64,000 nucleotides of DNA from an uncultured Campylobacter sp. (GTDB lineage Bacteria; Campylobacterota; Campylobacteria; Campylobacterales; Campylobacteraceae), in contig NZ_CALHVM010000059.1 of the NCBI RefSeq assembly GCF_938039205.1, forward strand, positions 62,001 through 126,000, written 5' to 3'. Positions 56,835-64,000 of the stretch are shown here, piece after piece (the stretch's first letter is position 1; every line of letters begins with the position of its first letter). Position numbers and translations under genes: made by a program. The notes below the pieces were generated by a model. The model saw nothing but the letters and a program-made list of their open reading frames with translations, searched no databases and was not told where the DNA came from.

Positions 56835-57480
56835 TTTCTATAGCAAGATGTCTATAGGGTACTCTTAGCGAGCTTGGCACCCTGTGCGTGACGACCACGA
56901 TGCAGGTACCCAAAAACTCTTTCGCCGAGCGCAAAAGCCCCCAGATAACGTCGCTTGAGTATTCATCTAGGCTACCCGTCGGCTCGTCGCAAAGTAGTAA
57001 ATTTGGATTATGCGCGAGCGCTCTAGCCATCGCAGCTCTCTGCTGTTCGCCGCCGCTTAGCTCGTTTGGATATTTGTGCGCTCTGTGGAGCAAATTTACG
57101 TGCTTTAGGAGTTTGGTCGCCTGATTTTTACAAACATTTGCGCTCAGACCTTTTATCATCAGCGGCAGCATCACGTTTTTTTCGATATTCCACTCGCTTA
57201 TCAAGCGGTAGTTTTGAAAAACTACGCCGATGCGCTGCCTTAGTTTATCCAGATTTTGCCCGCCAAGATTCATCATATCGGTTAGGCAGACGTTTAGAGA
57301 GCCCGCACTTGGCTTTATCTCGCCGTAAAAAGATTTTAAAAGCGTCGATTTGCCGCTGCCGCTTTGCCCGGTGATAAAAACGAAATCATTGGCGTAAATG
57401 TCAAATTTCGCGTCCGTTATGAGCTTTTCGCAGCCCTCGTATCCTAGGCAAAGCCCGCTTGCGCTAATTATTTTTTGCAT
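56809..57480 (-). CDS. ftsE: Cell division ATP-binding protein FtsE
   Basis: This ABC ATPase has 223 residues. Walker A is GQSGSGKSTLLKSFYGE, the Q-loop is VVFQNYRLISEW, the signature is NELSGGEQQRAAMARALAHN, and Walker B is LLLCDEPTGSLDEYSS. FtsE drives FtsX to activate septal amidases. It overlaps trmB by 17 nt. Confidence 0.93.
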   Translation of the reverse strand: MQKIISASGLCLGYEGCEKLITDAKFDIYANDFVFITGQSGSGKSTLLKSFYGEIKPSAGSLNVCLTDMMNLGGQNLDKLRQRIGVVFQNYRLISEWNIEKNVMLPLMIKGLSANVCKNQATKLLKHVNLLHRAHKYPNELSGGEQQRAAMARALAHNPNLLLCDEPTGSLDEYSSDVIWGLLRSAKEFLGTCIVVVTHRVPSSLRVPYRHLAIENGRLYEIL

Positions 57481-58639
57481 CCGCCAAATACTCCTTCAAC
57501 GCAAGATGCGCCTTTAAATTTTCAGCCGTAACAAGCGGCTTTTTTATAAAATATTCCGCACCTTTTTCGCCGAGCAAAACATAGCAGTGCTCGGGCGCGT
57601 TAAATGCGCCAAACGCCGCGCGAATCAAAATTTCGCCGTCTTTTTCGTATTTTTCCTCTAAATGCAAGAAAAAATCATCCTCTTTTATCGTTTGGTTGCT
57701 AAATTTGGCCGCAACCTTGCTCGCGTCGTAGCCATTTTCAAATTTTAGCTCGCCTTGACCAACTCTTGGTTCGCTTTGCTTTTCGCAGGTAAAGATAACA
57801 TCGTAAATATCTTTTTGGTGCCTTTTCCAACGGTCTTCGTACTTGCTGCTTACTTTTAGATCGCGGTTTTTGTAAATTTGCACGTCGGCATCACTCAAAT
57901 TTAAAATTTGCGCCAAAGTAAAGTCCGCATACTCGCGGCTATCGGTTCGCAGCTCAAATTTGCCGCCCACTTTTAGCGTTCGCTCACACTCCAGAGCAAA
58001 TTTAGCCGAGGCTACGCGCCTATGAGGAGCGTCGTCCCAAGGTACTGGAAAATGAAGGAAAATTTTATCGATAAAATTTGACTCCACAAGCGATAAAAGT
58101 AGCCTCGCGTCGCAGTTTACGAGCATGACGTTGTTTAGATTTTTGGCTTTTGCCAGCTTTGCAACCTGCTCGAGCGAGGGCTTGTAGACCTCGATGCCGA
58201 CAACTAGCGTATCTGGGTTATTTTCCGCCTGAAATAGCAAGTGCCTACCCGAGCCAAATCCTATCTCGATAAATTTGCTCTCAAATTCACTCTGATTTAA
58301 ATTCTCAAGCAACTCGCCCACGCTAAAGATCGCCGAGTCTTTTTGCGTGAGGCGCGTGTTTTTTACCGCGATGGCTTCACTTAAAATTTGATCGCAATAA
58401 AGCTCTTTAAATTTAACCAAAGCATTTTGCAAAAGCCCTACTTTAGCAGGCTTGGTTAGCTTTTCGCCCTTTACGACCCAGTCATTTTCGCGCTTTTTTA
58501 GCGTGATAAAAAACTCCTCGCTAGAGCTTTTGCTGTAAACGAGACTAACGCCCTGCCTGCCGCGAGCCTCCCACAAAAAGCTTATCTCGCCGCAATCCTT
58601 TGGCGTAAAATTTACGTTTTTAGCTATAAAATTGGGCAT
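57464..58639 (-). CDS. trmB: tRNA (guanine-N7-)-methyltransferase
   Basis: This SAM enzyme makes m7G46. The central Rossmann domain has FIEIGFGSGRHLLFQAEN and the family signature FIDKIFLHFPVPWDDAPHRR. At 391 residues it is much longer than the 230-residue E. coli form. Extra parts of about 120 residues before and 100 after the catalytic core are shared, as I recall, by other campylobacters. It shares one base with the flpA stop. Confidence 0.92.
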   Translation of the reverse strand: MPNFIAKNVNFTPKDCGEISFLWEARGRQGVSLVYSKSSSEEFFITLKKRENDWVVKGEKLTKPAKVGLLQNALVKFKELYCDQILSEAIAVKNTRLTQKDSAIFSVGELLENLNQSEFESKFIEIGFGSGRHLLFQAENNPDTLVVGIEVYKPSLEQVAKLAKAKNLNNVMLVNCDARLLLSLVESNFIDKIFLHFPVPWDDAPHRRVASAKFALECERTLKVGGKFELRTDSREYADFTLAQILNLSDADVQIYKNRDLKVSSKYEDRWKRHQKDIYDVIFTCEKQSEPRVGQGELKFENGYDASKVAAKFSNQTIKEDDFFLHLEEKYEKDGEILIRAAFGAFNAPEHCYVLLGEKGAEYFIKKPLVTAENLKAHLALKEYLADAKNN

Positions 58640-59856
58640 TATTCGACGGCTATCTCTGCTTTTTGAGAAGCGTCGGAGCTTATGCCGTATTCATCTACGG
58701 CGATAACTTTATAGCTATATTTTTGCCCGTAAGCAACGCTATTATCGACAAATTCATTGCCCGTTATATTTGTAAATTTCTGCTCGCTTCCGCCGCCGTC
58801 TCTTATAACAGTAAAGCTTCTAGCCTTATCAGAGGCGTTCCACGTGAGCTTAACCGCCGTGCTGTCGGCCACGATAGATGATACGACCGGTGCGTCGATA
58901 GCTCCTAGCGTCATGCCAATGATAGGTTCGCTAGGTTTTTTAGACTCTAGGCCGTCTTTATCGACGATGGTGATTTTATAGTATCTGGTCGCGCCGTTTT
59001 CGTTTATGAGATCCTCGTAGCTATTAGACGTGGTTTTCACTAAGTAGGTGTAAGGCATAAATTTGCTTGATGCGCTGTAAATTTTATAGTAGCCAAAGTC
59101 GTCGCTAGCCACGCTGTCCCACGTCAAAATAATCTTTTTAGGCACATTTTGAGTAGCTTGCGCATTTACGACTTCGCTTGGCAGCTGCTTCGTCGTAGAG
59201 TCCACGATCTCGCTAGGTTTTGAGATCGTTCCGCTAGTAGTTTTTACAAAAACTCTATATTTATAGCTTCTGCCAGGCTTCACGTCGTCATCGATATACT
59301 CGGCGTTTAGTCTGCCTTTTACCTCGGCGATTTGTCTCCAGTTTTCTTTATTTATATCGGCTTTTTCGATGACATAAGATGCCACGCGAAGGTCCGGATG
59401 CGGTCTCCAGATGAGTTTCACGCGCTCGGGTAAATTCGTAAGCGCTCTAACGAAAGGCACGGAATCCATAAGCGCCTTAGTCGTGGCACTAACCATCATA
59501 CCAGGGCCTGAAATTTGCTTGCTCGCGTTGTACGTTCTCATCTCGTAGGTATATGTTGTCTCCGGAGCCAAATTTGCATCCACGTAGTGGCTGGCAAAGC
59601 GGTCTTTTATGTCGGCTACGACCTTCATTTTGCCGTTATTTTCGTTCGGATTTGAGCGGTATAGATAGTAGCCTGCGACGTTTGAGGTCGGAGTCGGCGT
59701 CCACTCAAAGCCCACTTCGGTCATATCGCTGATGGTTTTTAGGCTCTGGACGGTCGGCAAATTCGGATTTACTTGCGCAGGCCCGCTAGAGGATACGCAC
59801 CCACTCATCACAATGGCTAAAGAGCTCGCTAAGCCCCATAAAATCAATCTTTTCAT
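58639..59856 (-). CDS. FlpA-like fibronectin type III lipoprotein
   Basis: The 405-residue protein has a lipobox MSGC (Cys near residue 20). Four FN3-type repeats follow, each recognisable by W...P and Y.YRV/Y.YEM strands (VGFEWTPTPTSNVAGYYLYR; KLIWRPHPDLRVASYVIEK; ILTWDSVASDDFGYYKIY; KLTWNASDKARSFTVIRDGG). In C. jejuni the protein at this locus, FlpA, is an adhesin that binds host fibronectin (recalled). Adhesion is inferred by position and domain plan. The RBS AAGGAG is inside the 3' end of rluD (71-nt overlap). Confidence 0.85.
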   Translation of the reverse strand: MKRLILWGLASSLAIVMSGCVSSSGPAQVNPNLPTVQSLKTISDMTEVGFEWTPTPTSNVAGYYLYRSNPNENNGKMKVVADIKDRFASHYVDANLAPETTYTYEMRTYNASKQISGPGMMVSATTKALMDSVPFVRALTNLPERVKLIWRPHPDLRVASYVIEKADINKENWRQIAEVKGRLNAEYIDDDVKPGRSYKYRVFVKTTSGTISKPSEIVDSTTKQLPSEVVNAQATQNVPKKIILTWDSVASDDFGYYKIYSASSKFMPYTYLVKTTSNSYEDLINENGATRYYKITIVDKDGLESKKPSEPIIGMTLGAIDAPVVSSIVADSTAVKLTWNASDKARSFTVIRDGGGSEQKFTNITGNEFVDNSVAYGQKYSYKVIAVDEYGISSDASQKAEIAVE

Positions 59857-60802
59857 CTATATTCTCCTTGCTAAATTTGCTAAGTAAAATTTCACTAAAA
59901 TCATCCCAGACGGGTGCTACGAAGCTCATTTGCTCGCCCGTGCGCGGATGCGTGAAATACAGCCCGTAGGCGTGAAGCATTACTCGGCCGATTTTATCCT
60001 TTTCGCTCTTAAAACCGTATAAAGCATCGCCCAAAATATGGCGGTTTAGGCTAGCTAGATGCACTCTGATCTGATGAGTCCTGCCTGTAAAAAGCTTTGC
60101 CGCGATCAAATTTACGCCCGCGTTTTTGCTCTGCACGGGGCCGCTAAATTCGCTAAAAAGTAGATTCGCAAAGGCGCTTTTTGCCGCTCGGCCGCTTGAA
60201 ACTATCGCCTTTTTTAGGCGGTTAGCGGGATTTCGCCCGATAGCTCGCTCGACGGTGCAGTTTTGCTTGAGCGGCAGATCGGTTAGCGCTAGATATATGC
60301 GCCCCATGCTTTTGTCGCTTAGCTGACTTGAAAGCGCGGCGTGAGCGGCGTTATTTTTAGCTACGACGATAGCTCCGCTAGTGCCTTTATCCAGTCTATG
60401 CACGATGCCTGCCCTACTTTGTCCGCTTAAATTTGATAGCAAAAACCCCTTTGCCCCGAGCCAGTCCACAAGAGTGGGCTCCTTGACGCTAGGAGCGGGA
60501 TGCACGACTAAATTTGCCGGTTTATTTAGCACGAGCAAATCCTCGTCCTCGTAAATGATCGGCACTTCAAATTCCGCTTCAAATGTAGCCGTATCAGGCT
60601 CGCTTTGCTCAAATTTGACCCTCAAAACGTCGCCTAAATTTAGCTTAGCTGATGGCTTATTTAGCGGCTTGCCGTTTAGGCTAACCGACCCGCTTTTTAT
60701 CAAATTTAGCGCTTGGTTTCTAGCGACGTTTAGCTCGGTCGCCAAAAACGCATCCGCCCTCGTCTGCGTATCATCTAAAATTTTGATCTCTTTTTCCGTC
60801 AT
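59786..60802 (-). CDS. rluD: 23S rRNA pseudouridine synthase, RluD type
   Basis: I choose ATG 60802 (MTEKEIKILDDTQTRADAFL) with AAAGGAAA upstream, giving 338 residues. An in-frame start at 60850 would run into the rodA promoter. An N-terminal S4 domain (QALNLIKSGSVSLNGKPLNK) precedes the catalytic signature AGIVHRLDKGTSGAIVVAK with the nucleophile Asp, then LFTGRTHQIRVHLAS. The target is likely helix 69 uridines. The last 71 nt overlap flpA. Confidence 0.92.
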   Translation of the reverse strand: MTEKEIKILDDTQTRADAFLATELNVARNQALNLIKSGSVSLNGKPLNKPSAKLNLGDVLRVKFEQSEPDTATFEAEFEVPIIYEDEDLLVLNKPANLVVHPAPSVKEPTLVDWLGAKGFLLSNLSGQSRAGIVHRLDKGTSGAIVVAKNNAAHAALSSQLSDKSMGRIYLALTDLPLKQNCTVERAIGRNPANRLKKAIVSSGRAAKSAFANLLFSEFSGPVQSKNAGVNLIAAKLFTGRTHQIRVHLASLNRHILGDALYGFKSEKDKIGRVMLHAYGLYFTHPRTGEQMSFVAPVWDDFSEILLSKFSKENIDEKIDFMGLSELFSHCDEWVRIL

Positions 60803-60828
60803 TTTTAGATTTGTTTCCTTTAAAATGC

Positions 60829-60834
60829 TATAAT
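60829..60834 (+). promoter_or_regulatory. -10 box for rodA
   Basis: TATAAT in AAAATGCTATAATCG lies 21 nt before the rodA TTG start, so the leader is very short. Confidence 0.6.
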
Positions 60835-60854
60835 CGCTCAAAAAAGGCAAATTT

Positions 60855-61961
60855 TTGATAAGACTCGATAGGCGAATTTTAACCCATTTTGACTTCGTTC
60901 AACCATTTTTGATACTTCCTATTATTATTTTATCATACATTTTGGTTTCTGAGGCAAATTCTATCCTGGCTGGCAAGCAGCTTGTATATTTTGGCGTCGG
61001 TTTAGCATTGTTTTTATTTTTCTTTTTACTTCCCATTCGCAAGATCGCCTGGCTCATACCGCTATTTTACTGGATTTGTATCGTGTTGCTTGTTAGCGTA
61101 GATTTGTTCGGTACGAGTAAACTGGGCGCAAAAAGATGGCTAGAGTTTCCTTTTATCCACTTTACGCTTCAGCCCTCAGAGATCATGAAGCCGGCGCTTC
61201 TTTTGATGCTAGGCTACCTCATTAAACAACGCCCGCCAGAGGAAAACGGCTACGGTCTCAAGGACTTTTTACGTCTTAGCCTTTATATCCTTTTGCCTTT
61301 CGTGCTGATTTTAAAAGAGCCCGATCTGGGCACCGCGCTGATACTGCTCATCGTCGGCTACGCCGTGCTTTTTATCATCGGAGTAAATAAAAAAATTTGG
61401 GTCGTGATATTTGCCGGGGTTTTGCTCTCTGCGCCCGTGATTTACGAAAATTTGCACGATTATCAAAAAAAGCGCATTACTGATTTTTTAAGCGAAGAGT
61501 CCAACTATCACGTGCGCCAGAGCATAATCGCTATCGGTAGCGGCGGACTAAAGGGCAAGCCAAAAGACGAGGCGACGCAGACGCACTTTAAATTTTTGCC
61601 GATTTCTACTAGCGATTTTATTTTTGCTTACACGATCGAGCGATACGGATTTTACGGAGGGCTCGCACTACTTAGCTTTTACGGCGCGCTGATAGCCCAT
61701 TTGCTTAGCTTAAACTACGGACTAAAGGATGATTATTTCACGCAAACGATGGCGTCTGGGATCGGGATACTTATCTTTATTTACGTAAGTATAAATATCA
61801 TGATGACGATCGGCTTTGCGCCTGTGGTGGGCATTCCGCTACCTTTTTATAGTTACGGCGGCAGCAGCTTCGTTACTTTTATGTGCCTTTTTGGGATTTT
61901 GCAAAATTTGCTCGCGTTTAGGTTTGATCCGACGTATAGGTTGGTTAAATTTAAAATTTAA
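60855..61961 (+). CDS. rodA: Rod shape-determining glycosyltransferase RodA
   Basis: This SEDS-family peptidoglycan polymerase has 368 residues and about ten transmembrane segments. Signatures are LGAKRWLEFPFIHFTLQPSE, LKEPDLGTALILLIVGYAV and, near the C-terminus, VVGIPLPFYSYGGSSFVTF. The start is TTG at 60855; ATG does not occur at the family N-terminus. It would work with PBP2 (mrdA at 27.8 kb). I read RodA rather than FtsW from the length and from the C. jejuni neighbourhood (recalled). Confidence 0.92.
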   Translation: MIRLDRRILTHFDFVQPFLILPIIILSYILVSEANSILAGKQLVYFGVGLALFLFFFLLPIRKIAWLIPLFYWICIVLLVSVDLFGTSKLGAKRWLEFPFIHFTLQPSEIMKPALLLMLGYLIKQRPPEENGYGLKDFLRLSLYILLPFVLILKEPDLGTALILLIVGYAVLFIIGVNKKIWVVIFAGVLLSAPVIYENLHDYQKKRITDFLSEESNYHVRQSIIAIGSGGLKGKPKDEATQTHFKFLPISTSDFIFAYTIERYGFYGGLALLSFYGALIAHLLSLNYGLKDDYFTQTMASGIGILIFIYVSINIMMTIGFAPVVGIPLPFYSYGGSSFVTFMCLFGILQNLLAFRFDPTYRLVKFKI

Positions 61962-62207
61962 ACATAAAAACTTTACTAAATACATACGTGAATTTTGATT
62001 GAAATAATTTTCAATCAAATCCCAAATAAAATTTGAAGTTTTTAAATATTAACCGCATTTGTTGTCAGGTCATTTTATTAGCGACGTTTTTTGACAGCCT
62101 GCCTCGATCACAGAGGCACATACCTACAAACGCCTTATATGTACCGAACAAACTTATAAAATAATAAGACGATGTATTTTAAAGTATTTGATAAAGATGA
62201 ACTGAAG
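61962..62207. other. Intergenic region after rodA
   Basis: About 245 nt that hold one hairpin (61994-62019) and no gene. It separates rodA from the convergent tRNA. Confidence 0.5.
61994..62019. terminator. Hairpin between rodA and the tRNA gene
   Basis: TTTGATTGAAA-TAAT-TTTCAATCAAA is a perfect 11-bp stem 32 nt after rodA. It could stop transcripts from both sides. The palindrome also resembles a Fur box, but its place downstream of both genes makes that less likely. Confidence 0.5.
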
Positions 62208-62284
62208 TGGTGGGTTCACCAGGACTCGAACCTGGGACCATCCGGTTATGAGCCGGATGCTCTAACCAACTGAGCTATGAACCC
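62208..62284 (-). tRNA. tRNA with anticodon CAT, probably elongator Met (or Ile2)
   Basis: The minus strand folds as a full cloverleaf. The acceptor is GGGTTCA/TGAACCC, the D-arm is in AGCTCAGTTGGTTAGAGC, and the anticodon stem is TCCGG/CCGGA with loop CTCATAA (anticodon CAT). The T-arm contains GGTTCGAGTCC, and CCA is encoded. It lacks the GGG/CCC anticodon-stem pairs and the mispaired first base of initiator tRNA. CAT could be elongator Met or lysidine-modified Ile2; the overall sequence looks like epsilonproteobacterial tRNA-Met. Confidence 0.93.
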
Positions 62285-62305
62285 GCCAGTTGAAGTGAGG
62301 TTGTG

Positions 62306-62311
62306 ATTATA
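62306..62311 (-). promoter_or_regulatory. -10 box for the CAT tRNA
   Basis: On the minus strand, TTGCTATAATCAC places TATAAT 22 nt before the mature tRNA 5' end. Confidence 0.65.
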
Positions 62312-62362
62312 GCAACACAAAGCTTATTTACTGCTAAATTTTGATTTAAAAACGCAAAAATG

Positions 62363-62368
62363 TATAAT
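62363..62368 (+). promoter_or_regulatory. -10 box for the SseB-like gene
   Basis: TATAAT in AAATGTATAATACG lies 27 nt before ATG 62395. Confidence 0.65.
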
Positions 62369-62394
62369 ACGCCAAATTTAATCCAAGGTAAAAG

Positions 62395-62811
62395 ATGAAC
62401 GAAAATTTAAACGATTTCATAGAGGCATTTTTACTAGACGGCGGCGAGCAAAGCGAAAAGGCGCTAATCGCGGCGCTAAAAAAGGCCGAGTTTTTGGTTC
62501 CCGTACTCATAAATCAAGCCCTAGCAAAACCAGACGGCAGCGCGGTTTATGAAGAAGAGGGCTCAAATATCAAGTTTGCCCTACTAGAAGACGAGGAGAG
62601 CGGACTTAGCTATTTCCCGGCGTTTTCTAGCAGGGGCGAGATGATGAGATGGCGAAACGACGCCGAGCAGGAGGCGATAAATCTGCGCCTAAAAGACTAC
62701 GTCGCTATGCTAGAAAGCGCTGAGGGCAAATATGCAGGCGTCGTGATAGACGCGTTTTCGCATAGTTTGATTTTAGATCTTGCTAAGCTCAAAGCGATCT
62801 GCACAGAGTGA
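62395..62811 (+). CDS. SseB-domain protein
   Basis: The 138-residue soluble acidic protein matches the SseB N-terminal domain plan. It has an FLVPVLINQALAKPDGS strand, IKFALLEDEESGLSYFPAFS, then a 'FTs..e...w'-like SRGEMMRWRND and a VVIDAFSHSLIL strand. SseB in E. coli raises serine tolerance; here the role is unknown. A good AAGG RBS and its own -10 precede it. A plus-strand CbrC-family gene follows after 81 nt. Confidence 0.8.
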   Translation: MNENLNDFIEAFLLDGGEQSEKALIAALKKAEFLVPVLINQALAKPDGSAVYEEEGSNIKFALLEDEESGLSYFPAFSSRGEMMRWRNDAEQEAINLRLKDYVAMLESAEGKYAGVVIDAFSHSLILDLAKLKAICTE

Positions 62812-62892
62812 AATTTGATCAAAAAATAGCAGGTCCGCTCGGTAAAATTTAAAGGATAATCCCGCCAGCAACCGCAAATTTGAGGGGATAAA

Positions 62893-63738
62893 ATGGATAA
62901 ATTTAGAGAAAAATATATCGCGCTTCAAAAGGCGTTTTGGGATTCGGACGGCGGCGCGGCGAGCATTTTGGCGCTATTTGAGTTCAAAGACGAGCTCGAA
63001 AAATGCGATGAAAAAGAGGCAAAGCTCGTGCTTGTGGACGTTTACGAGCTGCTGGGACTTAAAAAGAGTACTTGCGAGCTATTAGCCAAAATTTGCGATC
63101 CGAAGGACAAAAAGCAACTCAAAAAGCTCGGCTATCTAAAGCAGTATGCGCAAAACGGCGACGCGGGAGCGATAAAGCGTCCCAAAACCGCGAGCGAAGC
63201 CGCGCGCCAAAGCAAAAAGCTAAAAAGCCTGCCTCATTTTCGCTACCACCCGGACCCCTTTAAAACGGGCGTGTTCAAGGACGACGCGAGCGTGGTTTGC
63301 GAGTGCTGCGAGCAGGCGACTGACGTGTATTATTGCGGTAGCGTTTACAGCACGACGGACGTGAAATACCTCTGTCCGCACTGCATCGCTAACGGCGCGG
63401 CGTCGGCAAAATTTGACGCCAGTTTTTTCCCGCCTAGCACTTCGAACGCACAGGCTAAAACCGAGGAGCTATTTAAAAGGATGCCCGGGTATTTTAGCTG
63501 ACAGGGGGAGCATTGGGTTGCTTGTTGTGACGACTACTGCGAGTTTTTGGGCGACGTGGGCACCAAGGAACTGCAGGATTTGGGCATAGCGGAGGAGGTG
63601 TTTGCAGACTACGCCTTGCGCGAGGAATTTGCGGTGCAGGACGTGCGTGATTACCTAGTCGCGGGCGGCGATATGGCAGGCTATCTGTTCAGATGCCTGC
63701 GTTGCGGAAAATATAAAATTTATGTCGATGCGAGCTAA
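62893..63738 (+). pseudogene. CbrC (UPF0167) family gene with in-frame TGA
   Basis: The first part (202 codons) has about 110 extra N-terminal residues. The CbrC core follows: SLPHFRYHPDPFKTGVFKDD, VCECCEQATDVYYCGSVYS and YLCPHCIANGAASAKFD, up to RMPGYFS. TGA at 63499-63501 then interrupts. The same frame goes on as QGEHWVACCDDYCEFLGDVG to YLFRCLRCGKYKIYVDAS and ends at TAA 63736-63738. CbrC relatives have a Trp at this place (PGY..WQ..YW), so TGG has become TGA. Cys pairs suggest zinc binding. In E. coli cbrC is linked to colicin E2 tolerance. Confidence 0.8.
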
Positions 63739-64000
63739 TTTTGAGGCTAAATTTGAAAAATTTTACTCGCCTAGCCCCGCATCTTGAAAATGTAAAATTT
63801 GCATTAGTTAAATTTTACGTTATCTTGCTTTTATGTTGAGGGGTTTTAAACTACGCTTTGATTCGCAGTTGTGAGTGTAACGATGCAAAAGAGCCCCATT
63901 TTTATATCCGCTTTTCCTTTCTTTGGGAGAGAAAGGGGTTCTTACTTACGGTCTGCTTGCAGCTACGAGCGAAGCGAAGTAGAGCGTCGCCTTCCTTTGC
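63739..64000. other. Right-end non-coding stretch
   Basis: No gene is seen. There is a small stem CCTTTCT/AGAAAGG near 63916-63936, and the 32-nt repeat copy is at 63951-63982. Confidence 0.5.
63951..63982 (-). repeat. Cleanest copy of the 32-nt repeat (type 1)
   Basis: The plus strand begins GTCTGCTTGCAGCTACGAGC and ends GAAGCGAAGTAG. It matches insertion b in the dead transposase at 28 of 32 positions and matches the halves of insertion a over about 23-27 nt. CTAC/GTAG ends give a small stem. Confidence 0.75.

Noticed and set aside
61994..62019. Fur box
   Set aside because: The palindrome is Fur-like, but it lies 3' of both rodA and the tRNA, where a hairpin terminator is the simpler reading.
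61962..62394. Integration site at the tRNA 3' end
   Set aside because: No integrase gene and no repeated copy of the tRNA end is visible in the window.
63499..63501. TGA as a selenocysteine codon
   Set aside because: The family residue here is Trp, not Cys, and I see no SECIS-like hairpin directly after the TGA.

Overview
The window looks like a chromosome segment from a Campylobacter of the C. showae / C. rectus / C. curvus / C. concisus kind. Nearly all genes are recognisable epsilonproteobacterial housekeeping genes. From memory (no search was run), four gene blocks repeat neighbourhoods of the C. jejuni chromosome: hemL-folD-lepB; metG-fbp-mobB-slt-yggT-gltX plus psd; the run ppa/adk/aspS/nadK/recN/tatD/mltD/rlpA/hisB/kdsC/lptC/lptA/engB/mrdA; and mnmC-amiA-tyrS-spoT-rpoZ-pyrH-envC-ftsX-ftsE-trmB-flpA-rluD-rodA. 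Base composition is GC-richer than C. jejuni by eye, and the hexamer AAATTT is strikingly common both inside and between genes.

Layout. 1-2.0 kb (minus): small AtpZ-like membrane protein (cut by the edge), hemL, a c-type cytochrome. 2.1-9.0 kb (plus): folD, lepB, M50 protease, rpiB, a coiled-coil membrane protein, apt, DedA, pepA, ychF. 9.0-12.4 kb (plus): an accessory patch with a frameshifted Sel1-repeat protein, a lipoprotein and an AlkC-like repair protein. 12.8-16.6 kb (minus): TM protein, psd, metallophosphoesterase, a membrane protein, ybeY. 17.0-17.7 kb: queC behind a long structured leader. 18.1-26.3 kb (minus): Mur-ligase-like protein, metG, small Cys protein, fbp, mobB, slt, yggT, gltX, with one lipoprotein gene facing slt. 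26.4-27.5 kb (plus): mscL and a Crp/Fnr regulator. 27.8-39.5 kb (minus): cell-wall and envelope genes (mrdA, engB, lptA, lptC, kdsC, rlpA, mltD) mixed with hisB, tatD, a double-receiver GGDEF regulator, recN and nadK. 39.6-45.2 kb (plus): aspS, adk, a frameshifted BOF-family gene, a dead IS1595-type transposase, ppa, a DUF937 protein. 45.4-60.8 kb (minus): mnmC to rluD. 60.9-64 kb: rodA, a tRNA with anticodon CAT, an SseB-like gene and a CbrC-family gene with an in-frame stop.

Functional picture. Much of the window serves the envelope: PBP2 and RodA, two lytic transglycosylases plus RlpA, FtsE-FtsX with a degenerate-LytM EnvC-like protein and the amidase AmiA, LptA/LptC/KdsC for lipopolysaccharide, Psd for phospholipid and LepB for secretion. 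The rest is translation (four aminoacyl-tRNA synthetases, tRNA modification), nucleotide metabolism and stress signalling (SpoT, RpoZ).

The most unusual signal is at 42.8-43.8 kb. A reading frame for an IS1595/ISXO2-type transposase is broken by several short insertions, mostly 32-34 nt. On my delimitation at least four begin exactly after a TTT, with no clear target duplication. Removing all of them restores one 233-codon frame with a single nonsense codon. A cleaner copy of the same 32-nt unit lies at 63951-63982. A second, 31-nt repeat sits at the tips of AT-rich hairpins in the leaders of both queC and adk, and a diverged relative is among the transposase insertions. I read these as unnamed hairpin micro-elements that have spread in this genome. 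Three further genes (Sel1, BOF, CbrC) are broken by single-base changes; these could be real decay or sequence error.
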